The position numbers were made by a program, and so were the translations under genes. Below, piece after piece: positions 21,728-34,300 of a DNA stretch of 64,000 nucleotides. Origin of the DNA: Synchiropus splendidus (Eukaryota; Chordata; Actinopteri; Syngnathiformes; Callionymidae). Location of the stretch: positions 10,889,001-10,953,000 of the forward strand of contig NC_071335.1 in the NCBI RefSeq assembly GCF_027744825.2, read 5' to 3'. The notes under the pieces were generated by a model, which did no database searches, had not been told where the DNA came from, and worked only from the letters and a program-made list of their open reading frames with translations. Numbering within the stretch: position 1 is the stretch's first letter; the number at the start of each line of letters is the position of its first letter.

Positions 21728-21929
21728 CGTTCTCCACGTGTTCCTCCTCCCCCACACTCCCCTCGGGTGTGGTCCTCTCGTAGCCCTCCTCAGGCAGCGA
21801 CAGCGCACCCAGTCGCGGCCCGGACGAACTCTTGCTGCTTGGCGTCTCCGAATCCTCCAGGCCGCTGTCATAGCAACCCACATCCTGGGGTTGGCTCACG
21901 ACTGAGAATGTCACCCGCCGAAGAGTTCC
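21728..21929 (-). CDS. pcdh7: pcdh7 CM3 exon (PP1-docking motif)
   Basis: This 202-nt internal exon encodes 67 residues plus one base of a split Asp codon. It starts GTLRRVTFSVVSQPQD, continues CYDSGLEDSETPSSKSSSGP, RLGALSLPEEGYERTTPEGS and ends VGEEEHVEN before the donor GTCAGT. RRVTF is the conserved CM3 motif of delta-1 protocadherins. It fits the RVxF protein phosphatase-1 docking consensus, and PP1-alpha binding is known for this subfamily. The exon is used only in long cytoplasmic isoforms in mammals, so it is probably optional here as well. Its 3' splice site is unusual: the acceptor TTACGCAG is preceded by a TG-dinucleotide run in place of a pyrimidine tract. Exon phase (0 in, 1 out) matches its neighbours exactly. 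Confidence 0.95.
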
Positions 21930-21951
21930 CTGCGTAACACACACACACAAT
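21930..21951 (-). promoter_or_regulatory. pcdh7: UG-repeat 3' splice site of pcdh7 CM3 exon
   Basis: Read on the minus strand, TTGTGTGTGTGTGTTACGCAG runs straight into the exon. The UG run occupies the place of the polypyrimidine tract. In vertebrates, UG repeats near splice sites are known binding sites for TDP-43 and CELF proteins. Regulation of this exon by such factors is inference. Confidence 0.55.
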
Positions 21952-22265
21952 ATGGGATTAATCAACCAGGGAGCCCTAATCTGAAATTCCAAATCTGCGG
22001 ATTAAGGGTGGCGGCTAGTCTGTAAAGGCATATTGAGATAATCTGATTGTCATTGTTTTGATTACAGGAATGGCCGCTGAAGTCCAGGGCCTCAGGCGCG
22101 AGCGCAGTTCTGTTCCCTGTTCAAACAGCTCCTAACCTGCTTTTAGTGAGAGTTATTTGATTTTATATTTTTTAGAAAGTTTCCAGCACAACAAAGTCAC
22201 CCACTAGTAACAGTTTCAGATGAACAATACAGACAATTTCTGTAGAAATAAGTCATAAAATATAA

Positions 22266-22305
22266 TGCTCAACACCTGGCCTGTGGGCCACATCCGGTCA
22301 GATAT
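22266..22305. mobile_element. hAT-like terminus fragment
   Basis: CAACACCTGGCCTGTGGGCC followed by ACATCCGG resembles the frequent hAT (Charlie-like) end that reads TGTCAAAC-C-GGCCCGTGGGCCACATCCGG. Only this terminus is recognisable. Confidence 0.35.
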
Positions 22306-23113
22306 AGTCCAATCCCACTATTATTATTAGTTCCAACACTTCCATGAATCTACTGCAACAGTCAAAAATAACAGAGTGAAACGTACGACATGATTAAACA
22401 TGGTCCTTTTCTCTAAGGTTCGGCTCCATCTGTGATCGGGTTAGATGCTTGCCTGACAGCACATCAGTCTTCAAGACACTTTCTCTATTTTAGCCATGTG
22501 GACTGTTCCCAGACTGCACACTAGCCATATCCACATTTCCCATCGATGCCATCTACCTGTCTACTTATTTACATTTATTCCTGTTCCAACTGCAGATCTC
22601 AGGGTGTTCAGCTCCAGTATTGTGAGCCAGAAATAAGGAATCCTGTCACAAAGGAATCCAGTCTTTGTCTCAGTCCCTGAGGAAAATTAGCTGAAGTGAG
22701 TGTATGCTCAGATGACTGAGGACTCCAATGTCCTCTTACTCATTCCCTCTGATGGTCAACCCCGAAGCGATTTAGTCAGTTATCTCAACTTATTGTTCCC
22801 ATACTTGCAGTTGCTTGGGAGCATGGTTTTTGAAATGGTCTTCTTGGCAGATTTGTAGTGTCTTTGAGGAAGCTTATGGACACAAGAACAAAGGCGTGAG
22901 AGGATGAATATAAAAGGCTTCTTTCCTCCATTCCACCACGACAGGATGAGCACCAGGCTGCTCCAACAGGAAACATCTAAGGCCGGTGAAAAATCTACTG
23001 ATCCTGCCAGGGAAGCAGGTGATTCAGCGACGTTTCATGTCATTCACTCAAGCTGAGCGACACACCTGCTACCCCTTAAACGCATAAATCACCCCCGTCT
23101 AGTTAGGAGCCCG

Positions 23114-23136
23114 TCGCTCTCTCTCTCTCTCTCTCT
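23114..23136. repeat. (CT)n microsatellite
   Basis: A CT dinucleotide run of about 10 units within the large pcdh7 intron. Confidence 0.9.
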
Positions 23137-23961
23137 GTTCCGCGAGCCACACCGAGACTATAACAAGTCCAAGCTGAGAAAATATCACAATCAGTTTAAT
23201 GACTCCATCTGGACTTGAGGGATCGATGCACCAGGAAGCCCGTTTTTAGGCACAATTTGTCATATCGCTGCTCACCCTCGTTAATCTGCCCCCAAGTTTT
23301 ACACCATTTCAATCAGCATCTGCTTTCACTTAAACGTATGGAGAAGAGACGCCTGGGTGGCTCTGGAAATGAACAATCATCCACCAGCAAGGACACTTCC
23401 AGGTCAAACAATGAAAGTTCTCCATACAAAGCACGTCAGAAAAAAAGCAGAAAACATCTGACAGGAATTGTGTTCAGGAACCAAACTCAAAAAATCTTTA
23501 CTTACACAGCACGCGTCAAAACGTTGCCGAAGAATCATAAACAGGTGAAGACTTACAGATGTACAGTACATGCACACAGACCTGGATGTGGTACCAGCGT
23601 CCGCAGGAGTGGGATAGCAGGATGAGTTCATGTCTATAAAAAGCGTTTTAAAGGTGTGTTAAGGATCTGCGGCAGAGTTGAGAAGGCTCAGAGAGTTCAG
23701 TCTCAATTTTGTGGCAGCCAGCAAGGACCCCACCATGGAATGTTCTGCTCAGTTATTGCCATATTTGACCCAATATAATGTAGTGTTCATGATGAAGGAA
23801 CAGTGAGATCGCAAAACAATGATTCTAATGATTCTTTCGCTAACTTTAAAAGACCATTGTCCTTTGTTTAAGGTAGATTATTTTATTTCTCCAAGCTATC
23901 TGTGGTAGGATGGTCCTAAGAGGAGTAATAACTAAGCTATTACTAAGAATACATATATATT

Positions 23962-24400
23962 TCAGGGTTCTCTCCAGCTCGTTGTCATGTATTGATGTTT
24001 GGAAAGTTGCCTTTTGCATGCTGTACTGACGAATAAGGCAGCCTTCACCGCCGCATATTAATGCATTGGCAGCACGGCATGTGAAAAAAAGATGTAGGTT
24101 AAGGTAAGTTATGGGATGGTGCTCCAGTCATTCTACATTTAGCGATGGAGGTTAGGGTTAAGGCAAGCTATAGCATGGCGCTCCATTCATTCTACATTTA
24201 TAACATGTCACATTGTTGTTTAAAGTCTGTCAAATGGCCATGCGTTTTAGTCAGAGACTCGCACCCCACCTGTGCTGCTCCACGATACGCGATCCACACC
24301 CGTGCCGTCCTGTTTTCCCATTTTCGTAAGTATTGGATGCAAAAGTCCACTTTCCTAACGTCAATACCTTACACCATAGGAGTGAGGATGGGTTGCTTTA
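23962..24400 (+). mobile_element. Nonautonomous TIR element, copy A
   Basis: One of four copies of a dispersed family. The left end (TTCTCTCCAGCTCGTTGTCA) is a diverged inverted repeat of the right end (TTACACCATAGGAGTGAGGA then TGGGTTGC). After the left end comes the family's AAGGCAGCCTTCACCG motif and a TGCATTGG word. The middle carries two tandem copies of a GTTAAGG...CATTCTACATTTA unit (24,096-24,141 and 24,154-24,200), which appears once in copy C. No transposase frame is present. Confidence 0.55.
24096..24200. repeat. Two-unit tandem duplication
   Basis: Two roughly 46-bp units, 58 bp apart start to start, share GGTTAAGG-AAG, TATGG-ATGG-GCTCCA and CATTCTACATTTA with several substitutions. 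They lie inside TIR element copy A. Confidence 0.75.
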
Positions 24401-26231
24401 GGAGCATCGTGGCCCCCTATACTGGGAAGACCCCAGGCTGGGTAATATCCTGGGCAAAGCCTAGTGCCTCTTACTACGTTTTTCTTCCTGGTAGCAAGTA
24501 CAACTCTTCCTCTGACATTTCTGCCATCTTGTTTCCACTGAAATGAATCTCAGATTGTGGCCTGTAGTTTAAAAAAAGGATGCCGCTGAAATGTTGGACA
24601 AGTAACGAATAATCAAACAATGTTTTCATGAATTATTGATGGATGCTGTGGACAGCATGAGGTCAGGTGACTTACTGCCTCTGTCAATGACTTCCAGAAA
24701 CCAACCGCCACATACTGTGCCATTGACTTCACCTATGACTATTCATGACTGCATGACATAAAGGTGTATATTTGTATCGATAAAATAAATGTAAGGAGAA
24801 AATAACAGAATGGGCATCTGCTTGGTAGAGTTGCGCCCCCTCTCTGAGGTCGCCTATACTTCACCCTCTCCCTTGCTGAAGCTATTTCCCCTGGGATGTG
24901 AGCAAAAGCAGGAATCCCTCTGGAAAGAGCCAGGCTGGGTACTGTAACACACCGAAGCGTCTTTAACTGAAGCAATCCACACAGCAGTGTGTTGTTGCTG
25001 CTGCTTGGGTCGGGGACAGAAATTTGCATTTGAGTGTGTTGAAAAGAAGAAAGACAAGGTTAGGGTGCGACTACGAATGTTGCCGCGGGATCTTCCGCAG
25101 GGACAGTGGCGCACCTCTTCATCTTTCTCTTTCAAATTTGAGAAATATATTTGAACGTTGCGCCGAATGTTGGAGGGGCGAGATGAAAGGCCAACACAGC
25201 AAGGTAATTAAGCAGGGAAAGGGTGTATTAACATTGCATCTGTCTCACGTCCAACCAGCCTTCGGTTGAAACTTTGTGTGACAGCAGGGAGGACACAGAG
25301 TAAGACAAAGGAAAAGATATTAAAGTCTAATGAAAAAGCGGTGCTTTTTCAGGTTCTTGGTGGCTTCATCTCGACTCTCCTCAGAGAGCAATGTATTTTT
25401 AGAGCTTTAGATTAGATGAAACCGTCCAACCTCTTTTGCACAGGTTCACACACCGAGCCTTTGCAGAGAAATCGTCTCTATACAACAGAATGATAGACTG
25501 GTGGTCGTCACAGCAAAGTATTTTTCTGTCTCCTGAGCTCATGATGAGAAACTAATGTGACAAACAGCTTCTCTATTTCATGACTGTCTACTTAAGGCTT
25601 ACAGCAATCACAGACTATCGCAGCCAGACAAAGTTTCATTAACACGGCATTGAGGGGAAGGAATATTGATGCATGAAAGACAACACTTGTTTCCTCAACA
25701 AATCCTTCATCGGAATTCCAATATTAAATGCAATTCCATCAGTGGATCGCTCTCTCAGACAGGAGAATGTTCTAATCAAACTTTGCATAATCCAACATAC
25801 ACCTCAGAGAGGCGTACATTTACTCAGTAGCCACCAATGCGTTCTATGATGATGATATGGTGATTCGTATTGAGAGTAAGACAGAGCTGGAGGATTTGTG
25901 ACACTTGTTGCGCTACTTGCCTCAAAGTAGTCTTGAATTTCCAGCAACCAAAGTCCACCAAAGTAGGTCAATAGGTAGGAGGCGGGGCTAAAGTTAGTGG
26001 TAGGTTCAGAGAGGAGAATTGTAGCCCTTTATCTATAGTGGAAGTCTATTAAAACAAAGCAAAACAAAACAAAAGACTTGGATACCATTATGATTTTGGT
26101 TACTCTTCAGTCCCTTCAACTGCTCCAATGAGCTACTCTTTCATTTCACTTCTCTTGCTTGTTGTTGAATTTTTCCCTTGCTGTACACATCAAAGTAAAA
26201 TATGCATAATAAGCATGTTTCTGGCATATAT

Positions 26232-26411
26232 ATGATGTTTCATGAAACAGTGCACTGATTTTAAGTGGCCACCAGATGGCACTGTCTGCTGTAAAACGGT
26301 TTGGACTTGAACAACTAATTCAATGAAACCTCGCATCATTTCTAAACAAAGAGGTCTGTCTAGTGGCCTTTGAAAATCAGTATCACGTTATACTGTTTCA
26401 TGATACATCAT
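26232..26411 (+). mobile_element. 180-bp MITE with 20-bp TIRs
   Basis: The left end ATGATGTTTCATGAAACAGT and the reverse complement of the right end (ATGATGTATCATGAAACAGT) match at 19 of 20 positions. The interior matches the copy at 14,406-14,601. No open frame of note is present, so it is a miniature inverted-repeat element. I could not see a convincing target duplication, so the superfamily is open. Confidence 0.75.
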
Positions 26412-26589
26412 TTCGGCCTGCTTGTCGTGTCACACTTGAAGATGCACAGGGTCTCATTGGGAGTGAATAAGAAGGACAATGTTAGAGCCGAGTTTATCAG
26501 GACAGACAAAGTGAGGGAGGCCAAACCACATGAGGAGGAACAGGGAGAGAGATAAAAGGAGGTAACAGGGAAAGGAGAGGAAGAACCAA

Positions 26590-26705
26590 TGAGGTCCATG
26601 GATGAGATTTAGGAGGACATGAAGTGTGAAGAGAGGATGCTCATGACATGCTAAGGTGGAGGATTCTGACTGTGGCGACCCCTGATGGGACATGTTCCAA
26701 GACAA
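26590..26705 (+). mobile_element. LINE ORF C-terminal remnant (second copy)
   Basis: This copy contains TTTAGGAGGACATGAAGTGTGAAGAGAGGATGC-type sequence (shown here only in part) and a readable REDAHDMLRWRILT, then GTGGCGACCCCTGATGGGAC. It belongs to the same family as 18,935-19,040 and is in the same orientation. It has frameshifts and no intact domain. Confidence 0.5.
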
Positions 26706-29497
26706 TGAGGATTCCAGACACTGAAATCGGCCCTTCGCCCCCATTTATTCAGCAACTTTCCTTCCCAATAACTGCCATGAATCACATGACTCACATGTAT
26801 TCATCTTTTCCACACCTCTAAATGTCTCTGCCTCTCAGCCTGCTGCTGCTGATCTCCATGATGATCAAGTGTTTTTGTCACATTCAGATGCTCAGCGTGC
26901 GAACGCCTTTAGGTCCAGCACTGTGCACTGAAACCAAAACACTTGTGAGGAAAGTCTGAGAGCAACCTTTGTCAGCAACCAGGCGCTATAATTCTCAAGC
27001 AGCCGCGCAACTCACACAATTCCCGCTGCATGATAAATACTGTTATTTTCTCCTCGCAACAAACCTACAAAACAACCTCTCCCTAACTCCTTCACTTGTG
27101 ATTAAGATGCTTAATTTGGGCAAACCATCTGTCTCCTGCTGAGGATCATGGCCTTTTATTATAGTCAAAATAATCAGATTTAAAACACTATATGAGCCGG
27201 GGAGTAATCCCTGGTGACATTGAGAGAGGGGGGAGGTTAAATCCGGGCAGGTCAGTCGTCAACATCTAAAGATAAAGCACAAGCATATCTCATTTATATT
27301 GGATGTGTCAGGGATTCAAGCCATTCGTGGACAGACCAGATTACTGTAGGTACCAAAGTCTCAGGTTTTCCCATCACCTCAGACCTCAAAGTGTGAAGTG
27401 AGTTGTCGGGCAACACACAGTTTGGCATGCGCAGACGTGAGGTTGGATACTCACTGTTTGGGGAAGCTCTTGCTCACATGTCGATAGCAAATTCAAAAGA
27501 ATACATTTATAATGGAAGATTAGCGATGCGTGATTTTTAAAGTTTTCTTCGGCTTCATCACAGTTTGCTAGAATCAAGATCAGAAACTGGGCTACAGATG
27601 ATCAGTGCTGGTGTTCCGCCCAACATCTGGACACGCTCAGAGTAGCCAGAACACATCAACGCTGGCCACATCGGCGAGGTCTTATCAGTACCCAAATATA
27701 GTCTTGAAGATAGAACACAGCGCTGAAGAACGACGCCACGGTCCCTTTCCACTGATCCTGAAATAATTATAATCCACATTTATCCTTCCGTTAATCTCTT
27801 TCTCTTTGCCTAATTGCACCTTTTTAAGCCGTACAGACAAGGTGCTTTCAGGCTAAACTCAATAACCTGAAACATATTTCAATAATAGACACGTTTCAAA
27901 ATGAATTTCAGAACATATTTTTCACGTTCTGGCTCCGTCCGTCTGTTAGATAAACTTCATTTTAATGTAGAAAGTTCCTAAATTATTGATCATGTCCCCT
28001 GCCATCGCTGCCTCACAAACACAACAGATGAAATGCAACATAAACACTATGACCTGCAGGCATCAGGACACCTGTCACCTATGAATGTATCCTGTCATGC
28101 CTCTGCTGACTTTCACTACTTTTCACTCAGTGAATCATTTCAGACAATAAGAGCCAGTAACTGCGAGCGATCGGATCTTAATTTTGGACACGAAATTTTA
28201 GTCTGGCTTATTCAGACTCAAAAAAACAACATGTAATCTGAATAAAAACAAAAACTGAAGTTCTCTGACTCAATTCTCAGCTATTCTCAAAGGAGTTTTA
28301 TTGTAGTGGGCATGGATAAACTTGACCTTCCCTGTGTTAAACAAGTCCAAACAACATGCGTGGGCCTGTGCAGACGTCTGATTTATGCAAAGATTTGATT
28401 GACAGATATCAAGCCATATCTCCTTCCTCTGCGGTCTTTTTGCAGAAACCGTCTCCTTCAGTTCGCTCCGTCCAGAGCGTCTGTTGTGTTGATCCTGAAT
28501 GATTTATATTATACGTTTCCATTATTCCGTCAGAATCATAGCCATCAACTCTGCTGTGCACAACTGTAACTCTCTGTCCTTTGCCTGTTCCTCCTCTTCA
28601 TTCCTCTTGTCTTTTCTCGCCCTCCCCAGGCAGCAGTATGATGGGCCGATCAATATTGTGTCCTTGACCTTGTTATGAGTCGCTCTCTGCTTCCCCACAG
28701 TGAGCTTTATTGACCCATAACTCCTCGAAACTCGCTAACCCTCGTCTCCATCCCTTTCTCTCATCTTCATTCTCCCCTAACTCTGTGCCTGTCAACGTAA
28801 TCTCTTGTTTTGGAAACTTCCAGTGCTCTAATTAAACACTTCCTGTCATGAGAAGCCACTATTTCCAAAACACTCTTATATCAAAATGTGTCATTTAATT
28901 AACCTTTTTACAAATATTTACAGTCCAAACCAGACTGGAGTAAAGTGTCAACCTTTGACTTTTAGGGCGCCTCACAGAGTAAAATCTTAACACTGATCTT
29001 GTGGTAATGTTTGCATTTTTGGTTGTGTTTTTTGAATATTCATTTCCAGGTGAATATTTTTGTTTTACTATTCATAATCTCGACAGCTTTTGTTGTTTCA
29101 AGACAAGTAAATACATTTTGAAATGAAGTGCTTTTACTGTGTGTCATCTATGTGCTGTCTACGATGATTTACATGTAAATTCAATTATTGTCAAATAAAA
29201 TAGTGGTGTTTCCTCATGTCTTTTCTTATTCCACGGCATAACTACACTGATACAGTAGGAATATAATTTCATCAATAAATCACTTTAGAACTGAAAACAA
29301 GACAAGCCAAAGGTATACGGTGCTAAAAGCAGGGCCAAATTCGTCCATTACTTTAACAATCCAAAAAAGAGTTTTGACATGTGTCAACATACACTTACAT
29401 TTTTTGGCATTTTAACTAGTTCTACTGAAATAAGACAAGCTAAGAATAATAACGTTACTGATATCTCAGGTCTCACCAGGCCATCACAGGTCACAAG

Positions 29498-29555
29498 AAA
29501 AAAAATGTCGCTCTATATATATATATATATATATATATAGAGCGACATTTTTTTT
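29498..29555. repeat. Perfect 58-bp palindrome with AT centre
   Basis: A run of 8 A, then TGTCGCTC and a (TA)n core, is followed by the exact complement GAGCGACA and at least 8 T (the T run continues to 29,563). There is no spacer, so the arms can form a 29-bp hairpin or cruciform. It lies in the pcdh7 large intron. Confidence 0.95.
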
Positions 29556-31063
29556 TTTTTTTTCTATGATGTTTCACATCTTGCTCATGCGACTCACTTA
29601 GAGGATGAGACAGGTTCTTCAACATGGACAGGAACTTGTGTCTCCCTACATTTCCATTAAGTCGAATGACTGACTGAAGAGCTGACCTTTTGCTCTACAG
29701 ACCACACCAACAAGAATGGCTGATGCCTTTGTAGACCTCAGGACCTGCACTCCGCAGGAGTCTCCTGAATAAGCTACATTCTCTAAGGATGCTATGGGGG
29801 ACAAATATATTTGGGAATGCTGCAGGTTAGTGCAGAGAGTGGACAGGTGCACAGATGAAAGGGAGCTCCTCATTGCTCCCCAGCACTTCAGCCTCCTGTC
29901 CTCGGACTCCTCACAGGCGCTAATGTGTGTCTGTCTGTACACACACAGCGCGGGCAAATTGGTTAAGGCTCAGTGTTGCGAATGAATTCATGCTTGATGG
30001 AATATTAATTGAGTTTGACGGCGGACATAAAACACCTTCGCCTAATCTGACATGGGCCATTAAAGTTCAACACTGACATGGAAGCCCCACTCGTCTGGGA
30101 CTGGGTGTGCGTCTGCGGGAAGACGACCACGGACACAAAGGACTTTGAGGAATCGGGTTTTTGCCAATAGAACTAGTGGAGGATGAGGCGCCTCAGCGTG
30201 TATGTAAAACACACAAGCCACGGTTCCTGGAGTGAGACTTCACACCTGTGTCTTTTATTCTGGCAGAGCCGGCGACATTCTCGGCGCGAGATAGCTTTTG
30301 TCAGTCTGTGTGAATTCACGCATGTATGTGTGTTTTTGCGTGCGCACAGGTTGGCTCACGCATCAAAGTAATTAGTGTGTAAACCTCCTCGCTGTCGGTT
30401 CAAAGAGAATTAAGGAGCTCTGGTTAATTAACAGTCTCCCTCTCCTCTCGTTACATGTGTCTGCATATTTAACACGCGCCAGTGTGTGTTTGTTTGTGCG
30501 CAACATCTGCACATCTGCAGCTCGGATGCGAGCGCGTGTCGCTCCCTGCCCCGCTGGAGTGTGGGATGAAGCACCAGCTCTGTGTCGGAGCACCAGGCTT
30601 CCTTTAGTCCTCCCAACATTTAGGTACACAACGCTAAACATGTCAATGTGATGCAGTTGTTGCAATAACTCAACATCCAGCTCAGTAGTGGACCAGGAAT
30701 TCATCTTTCTGTCCCTTGCTGCGCCCAAAAACACTGTAATCTATGTTAGTGCTTTGGTTTAATCAGGTCAAACGCTTCATATTTCACTTCCTAATTCCAA
30801 ATGGAGATTTTTTTTTTGTTCCTTAACACTGACTAAATTAGTGAAGTGAGGTTTTGATTATTATAATTTGGCTAAAACTGTTGCTAAAACTGCGAAAAGC
30901 CTGAAATAAAATCAATTCAATAAAACAAGTCCAAGCTGTTGCTGGGTATTTTTACTCAGTTAGTCCTGCTTATAAACAATAAACTATTATACAGATTATA
31001 CATGGGGCTACATTTTTGAAATCTTTATTGCAACAAGCACATGGTGAGGGGGGAATAGCGGGA

Positions 31064-31353
31064 GCAACCCATCCTCACTCCCATGGTGTAATATATTGAC
31101 AAAAGTGGACTATAATGTCCTGTTCTGAGTTCTTTCAATGGAGCAAAAACTGACTGAAATTGCATGACAGTTTGAGGGGCCTAACAGTACTCTTTTATGT
31201 GACGCCCTGCCCACGCATTCAGGATATATATGCTTCCATTGAAGACCTAATGCTTCAACATGGAACGCAGAAGGCTGCCTTCAGCGTCAGTATAGGACAC
31301 AAAGGTCCACTTTCCCGACATCAATGTTTTATCTCACCGGAGTGAGTGGGAGT
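31064..31353 (-). mobile_element. Nonautonomous TIR element, copy B
   Basis: The left end AACCCATCCTCACTCCCATG (then GTGTAATATATTGAC...AAGTGGAC) and the right end (GTCCACTTTCCCGACATCAA...GGAGTGAGTGGG) are imperfect inverted repeats of roughly 45 bp. Near the right end, AAGGCTGCCTTCAGCG is the family motif in reverse orientation relative to copy A. At about 290 bp it is the most compact and clearly two-ended member. Confidence 0.65.
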
Positions 31354-34300
31354 TTGGTATAAGAAATGTCAGGGCCCAAAAGCCAGTCGATCCTTTAACT
31401 ATTCATATCCCAAGACACTAGAGGATATACAGTAACTTGGTGAACAATAAGAAAGTAGAGCAGAGGCTGGAGCCAAAAAGTTTGACAAACTCCACATAAA
31501 AAATGCCTGAGCTTCAGTCTGTATTAAGGTCACCCCATTCTCTGGTCCATATGGTTGTGAACAGTTGAATTGAATGGCCTTTTTCATAGTACATATATGA
31601 CTCAGTCAGACCCTGCCCAGAGTGTATTCCTGCCTCTCGCCCAGTGGCTGCAGTAGAGGCACAGTAGGAGCCAACTGGCCCATTTGATAGGGTGATAACA
31701 GTCACATCTAGGTGTTTTCTGTGGACTCAAAAACAGTAAATAAAAAACGCCTCAATGTGTTTTACGATCATGTTCACGGCATCATTTGTCTTGAGTATAG
31801 TGCAGGTTGAAGGTTTAATAATGCAAGGCAATGATTTCTATTTTTTGTTATTTTAGTGGGGTGTTTCATTATTTACAAGTAACATCTATTAGATATATAG
31901 TTTGGCAAGGCAGCACATACATCTTTACACCCCTCAGCTCAACCATGTTTCCTCATGGCTGAGCAGGCGTTACTCCCACATGAAAGTTAGTTTTCTGCAG
32001 AGCTGGCTTGTTTTTGTGTTGGTGCAGGCAGATGTCTGGCAGTTTGATGTGCTGAATGTCAATCTCGCAGACACCTGACATTCTGTTTGATATCGCTTCT
32101 GCCAGATAGCTGATATTTTCCTAACATAGATTGAAGGATGTAACCTTGACTCCAAATTTTCTGTTACACGACTTTCAGATCTGTTTGATGTGTTTTCCAC
32201 CGGAGAGAATGATTCTACTCACGTAAAGATAAACCCCATTTCCATTGGCTCAAAATCCTATATATCTAGGTGCTCTGGCGATATAACTGTTATGATGAAC
32301 AGTATTATAAATGCAGTGCCAGCGTGTTTTAATGCCCCGAAAATTCTTCCTGCATTCTCAGAGGATAGATGAGAAGTTAATTAAAGGGCAGATTTGGGAA
32401 ATACTTCAAGGGGCTTAACGGTCTCCAAAAGCTTAGTGACCTATTCAACCTTTAATGTCCCATAAAACACAGTCATTAAAATGTCCAGTTATGAATTCAT
32501 GTAATATCTGTCAACAATATTAAAACAGTTTAAAGTGACCATGAATGCTGTTCCGACTCCTACAATCTTTAGAAAAGAACATATAACAATAAAATGGACA
32601 CAAACCTGAGTGGCTTTGCAATGAATTATTCTGAGAGGCCACAGGAAGAGCAGGTTTTCTTATCTTTTATAATGTTGATTCCTCTTATAGATTGTCTTTA
32701 TCAGAGCCCTGCTGGGATAAAGAATAAGAACCTATATTGCCCTAAAACAACGTCGAACAATGACACTTATCCACTTGTTTGTATGCTGCGTAATGTGAGG
32801 TGAATGTGAAGTTTTCAGAAAGTGTCCTGGGTGGACAGCTTGTCAGGCAGAAGATTCCTGGAACACAAACAGATCTGTGAATAACTTTTCCTATTATGAT
32901 CCAGAGAGACAGATGAAGCCATCGAGACTGTGCTCAAACATTCACGTATTGAGTGTGGCACGCAAAGTTTGGCAATATCATTAGTTATGGTGCCGAGACG
33001 CTCACGAATTGCTTGAGGCGAGAGCTGGTGAAATGCACTGCCCAAGTGCTCGGTCCCACCGTAATGACGGTGATTTGAATGCTAAGCCCCAGTTTTCTGC
33101 TTCCTGAATTTTGAATGTTTCTGGACATGGTCTTTCAAGCAGGTGCCGTAATTGGAATCATGTCGACGGATGGTACAGGACACCACGCAATACACAGCTG
33201 TGATCGCAAATCCATTGATGCAGAAGTGTTGAAAAAAAAGTCAGAGCTATACAGCGCTGTCCTTAGCTGCCCATGAGCAAGAAATACACGCCGCTGTGGT
33301 CTATATGAGCGTGTCGAAAAAACTAAATGAAAGATTAAAACGTCCCTACAGAGAAACAAAAAATGGCTTCTCCATCGTCTTCTTGTCATAATCCTGTAAT
33401 GAACCCATTTTTGCCGCGTTGGCGAGGATTTACTACGCTAATGATATAAAGGTTCAAGATAATATGTAGAACATTATAATTACATTTTTAGCCTTGAAAT
33501 GAGTTTCCATTCATTGGTTCATTTATACGTTTTTAGACGCTAGTATGAAGAGTTATTTATGACGGGCTATGTGAGCGCAATTAAGAGCGCGCGCCGTCGC
33601 TCTGGTTCGGTGGAGGACCTCGGTGCACGCAGCAGCAAGGGTGACCTGCTTCATTAAAGGAAGGAGTGTGGAGATCAGACAGAGACGGCTCTCTGCCTGA
33701 GGTGCTAGCAGAGTGCAGGGGCTTGAAAGAGGCTCCTTAGGAGGAAGAGGGTAGTCGGGACTCGACAGCGCTCCCATCAGGGAACTGGGAGCAGACTGAA
33801 GTGAGAATGTGGCGTGTCAGGATGCCAGACTCGGAGGAGTGTTGTGGATGGGATGAAGCACGAGCCTGTATGAATGAGTTCAAGTGCATTTTAATTGTGC
33901 CGCTATTAATAGCCACAAACCCATGGCAGATGTGTTGATTCATGTTTGGGGGTTGTCTTGAGACACGGCACATTAGTTGCCAAACATCAGTTTCACAACT
34001 CATTTTAAGGATTTCAAATTTGACTTCTGTAATTCTCATGAATGGATACATTTGAGAAATGTCAGTTGAAGTTACTGCCATGTACACGGAGGTTTTCATA
34101 ATGTAGGGCTGCAACAAGGTTGTAGTCCAGTCAAGGACTTGTCGTGACATTATCACTCTGTCCATAGTAAGATGAGGCTACAGGACCATTGCGACCCACA
34201 ATGTCTAAAGCATGGGATCATTTCATAAGGGCCATACCAAAGGGAACCTGCTGTTCACTCCATATTTGGAGCAATTACGAAAAATACAAAGTTTGCAAAA

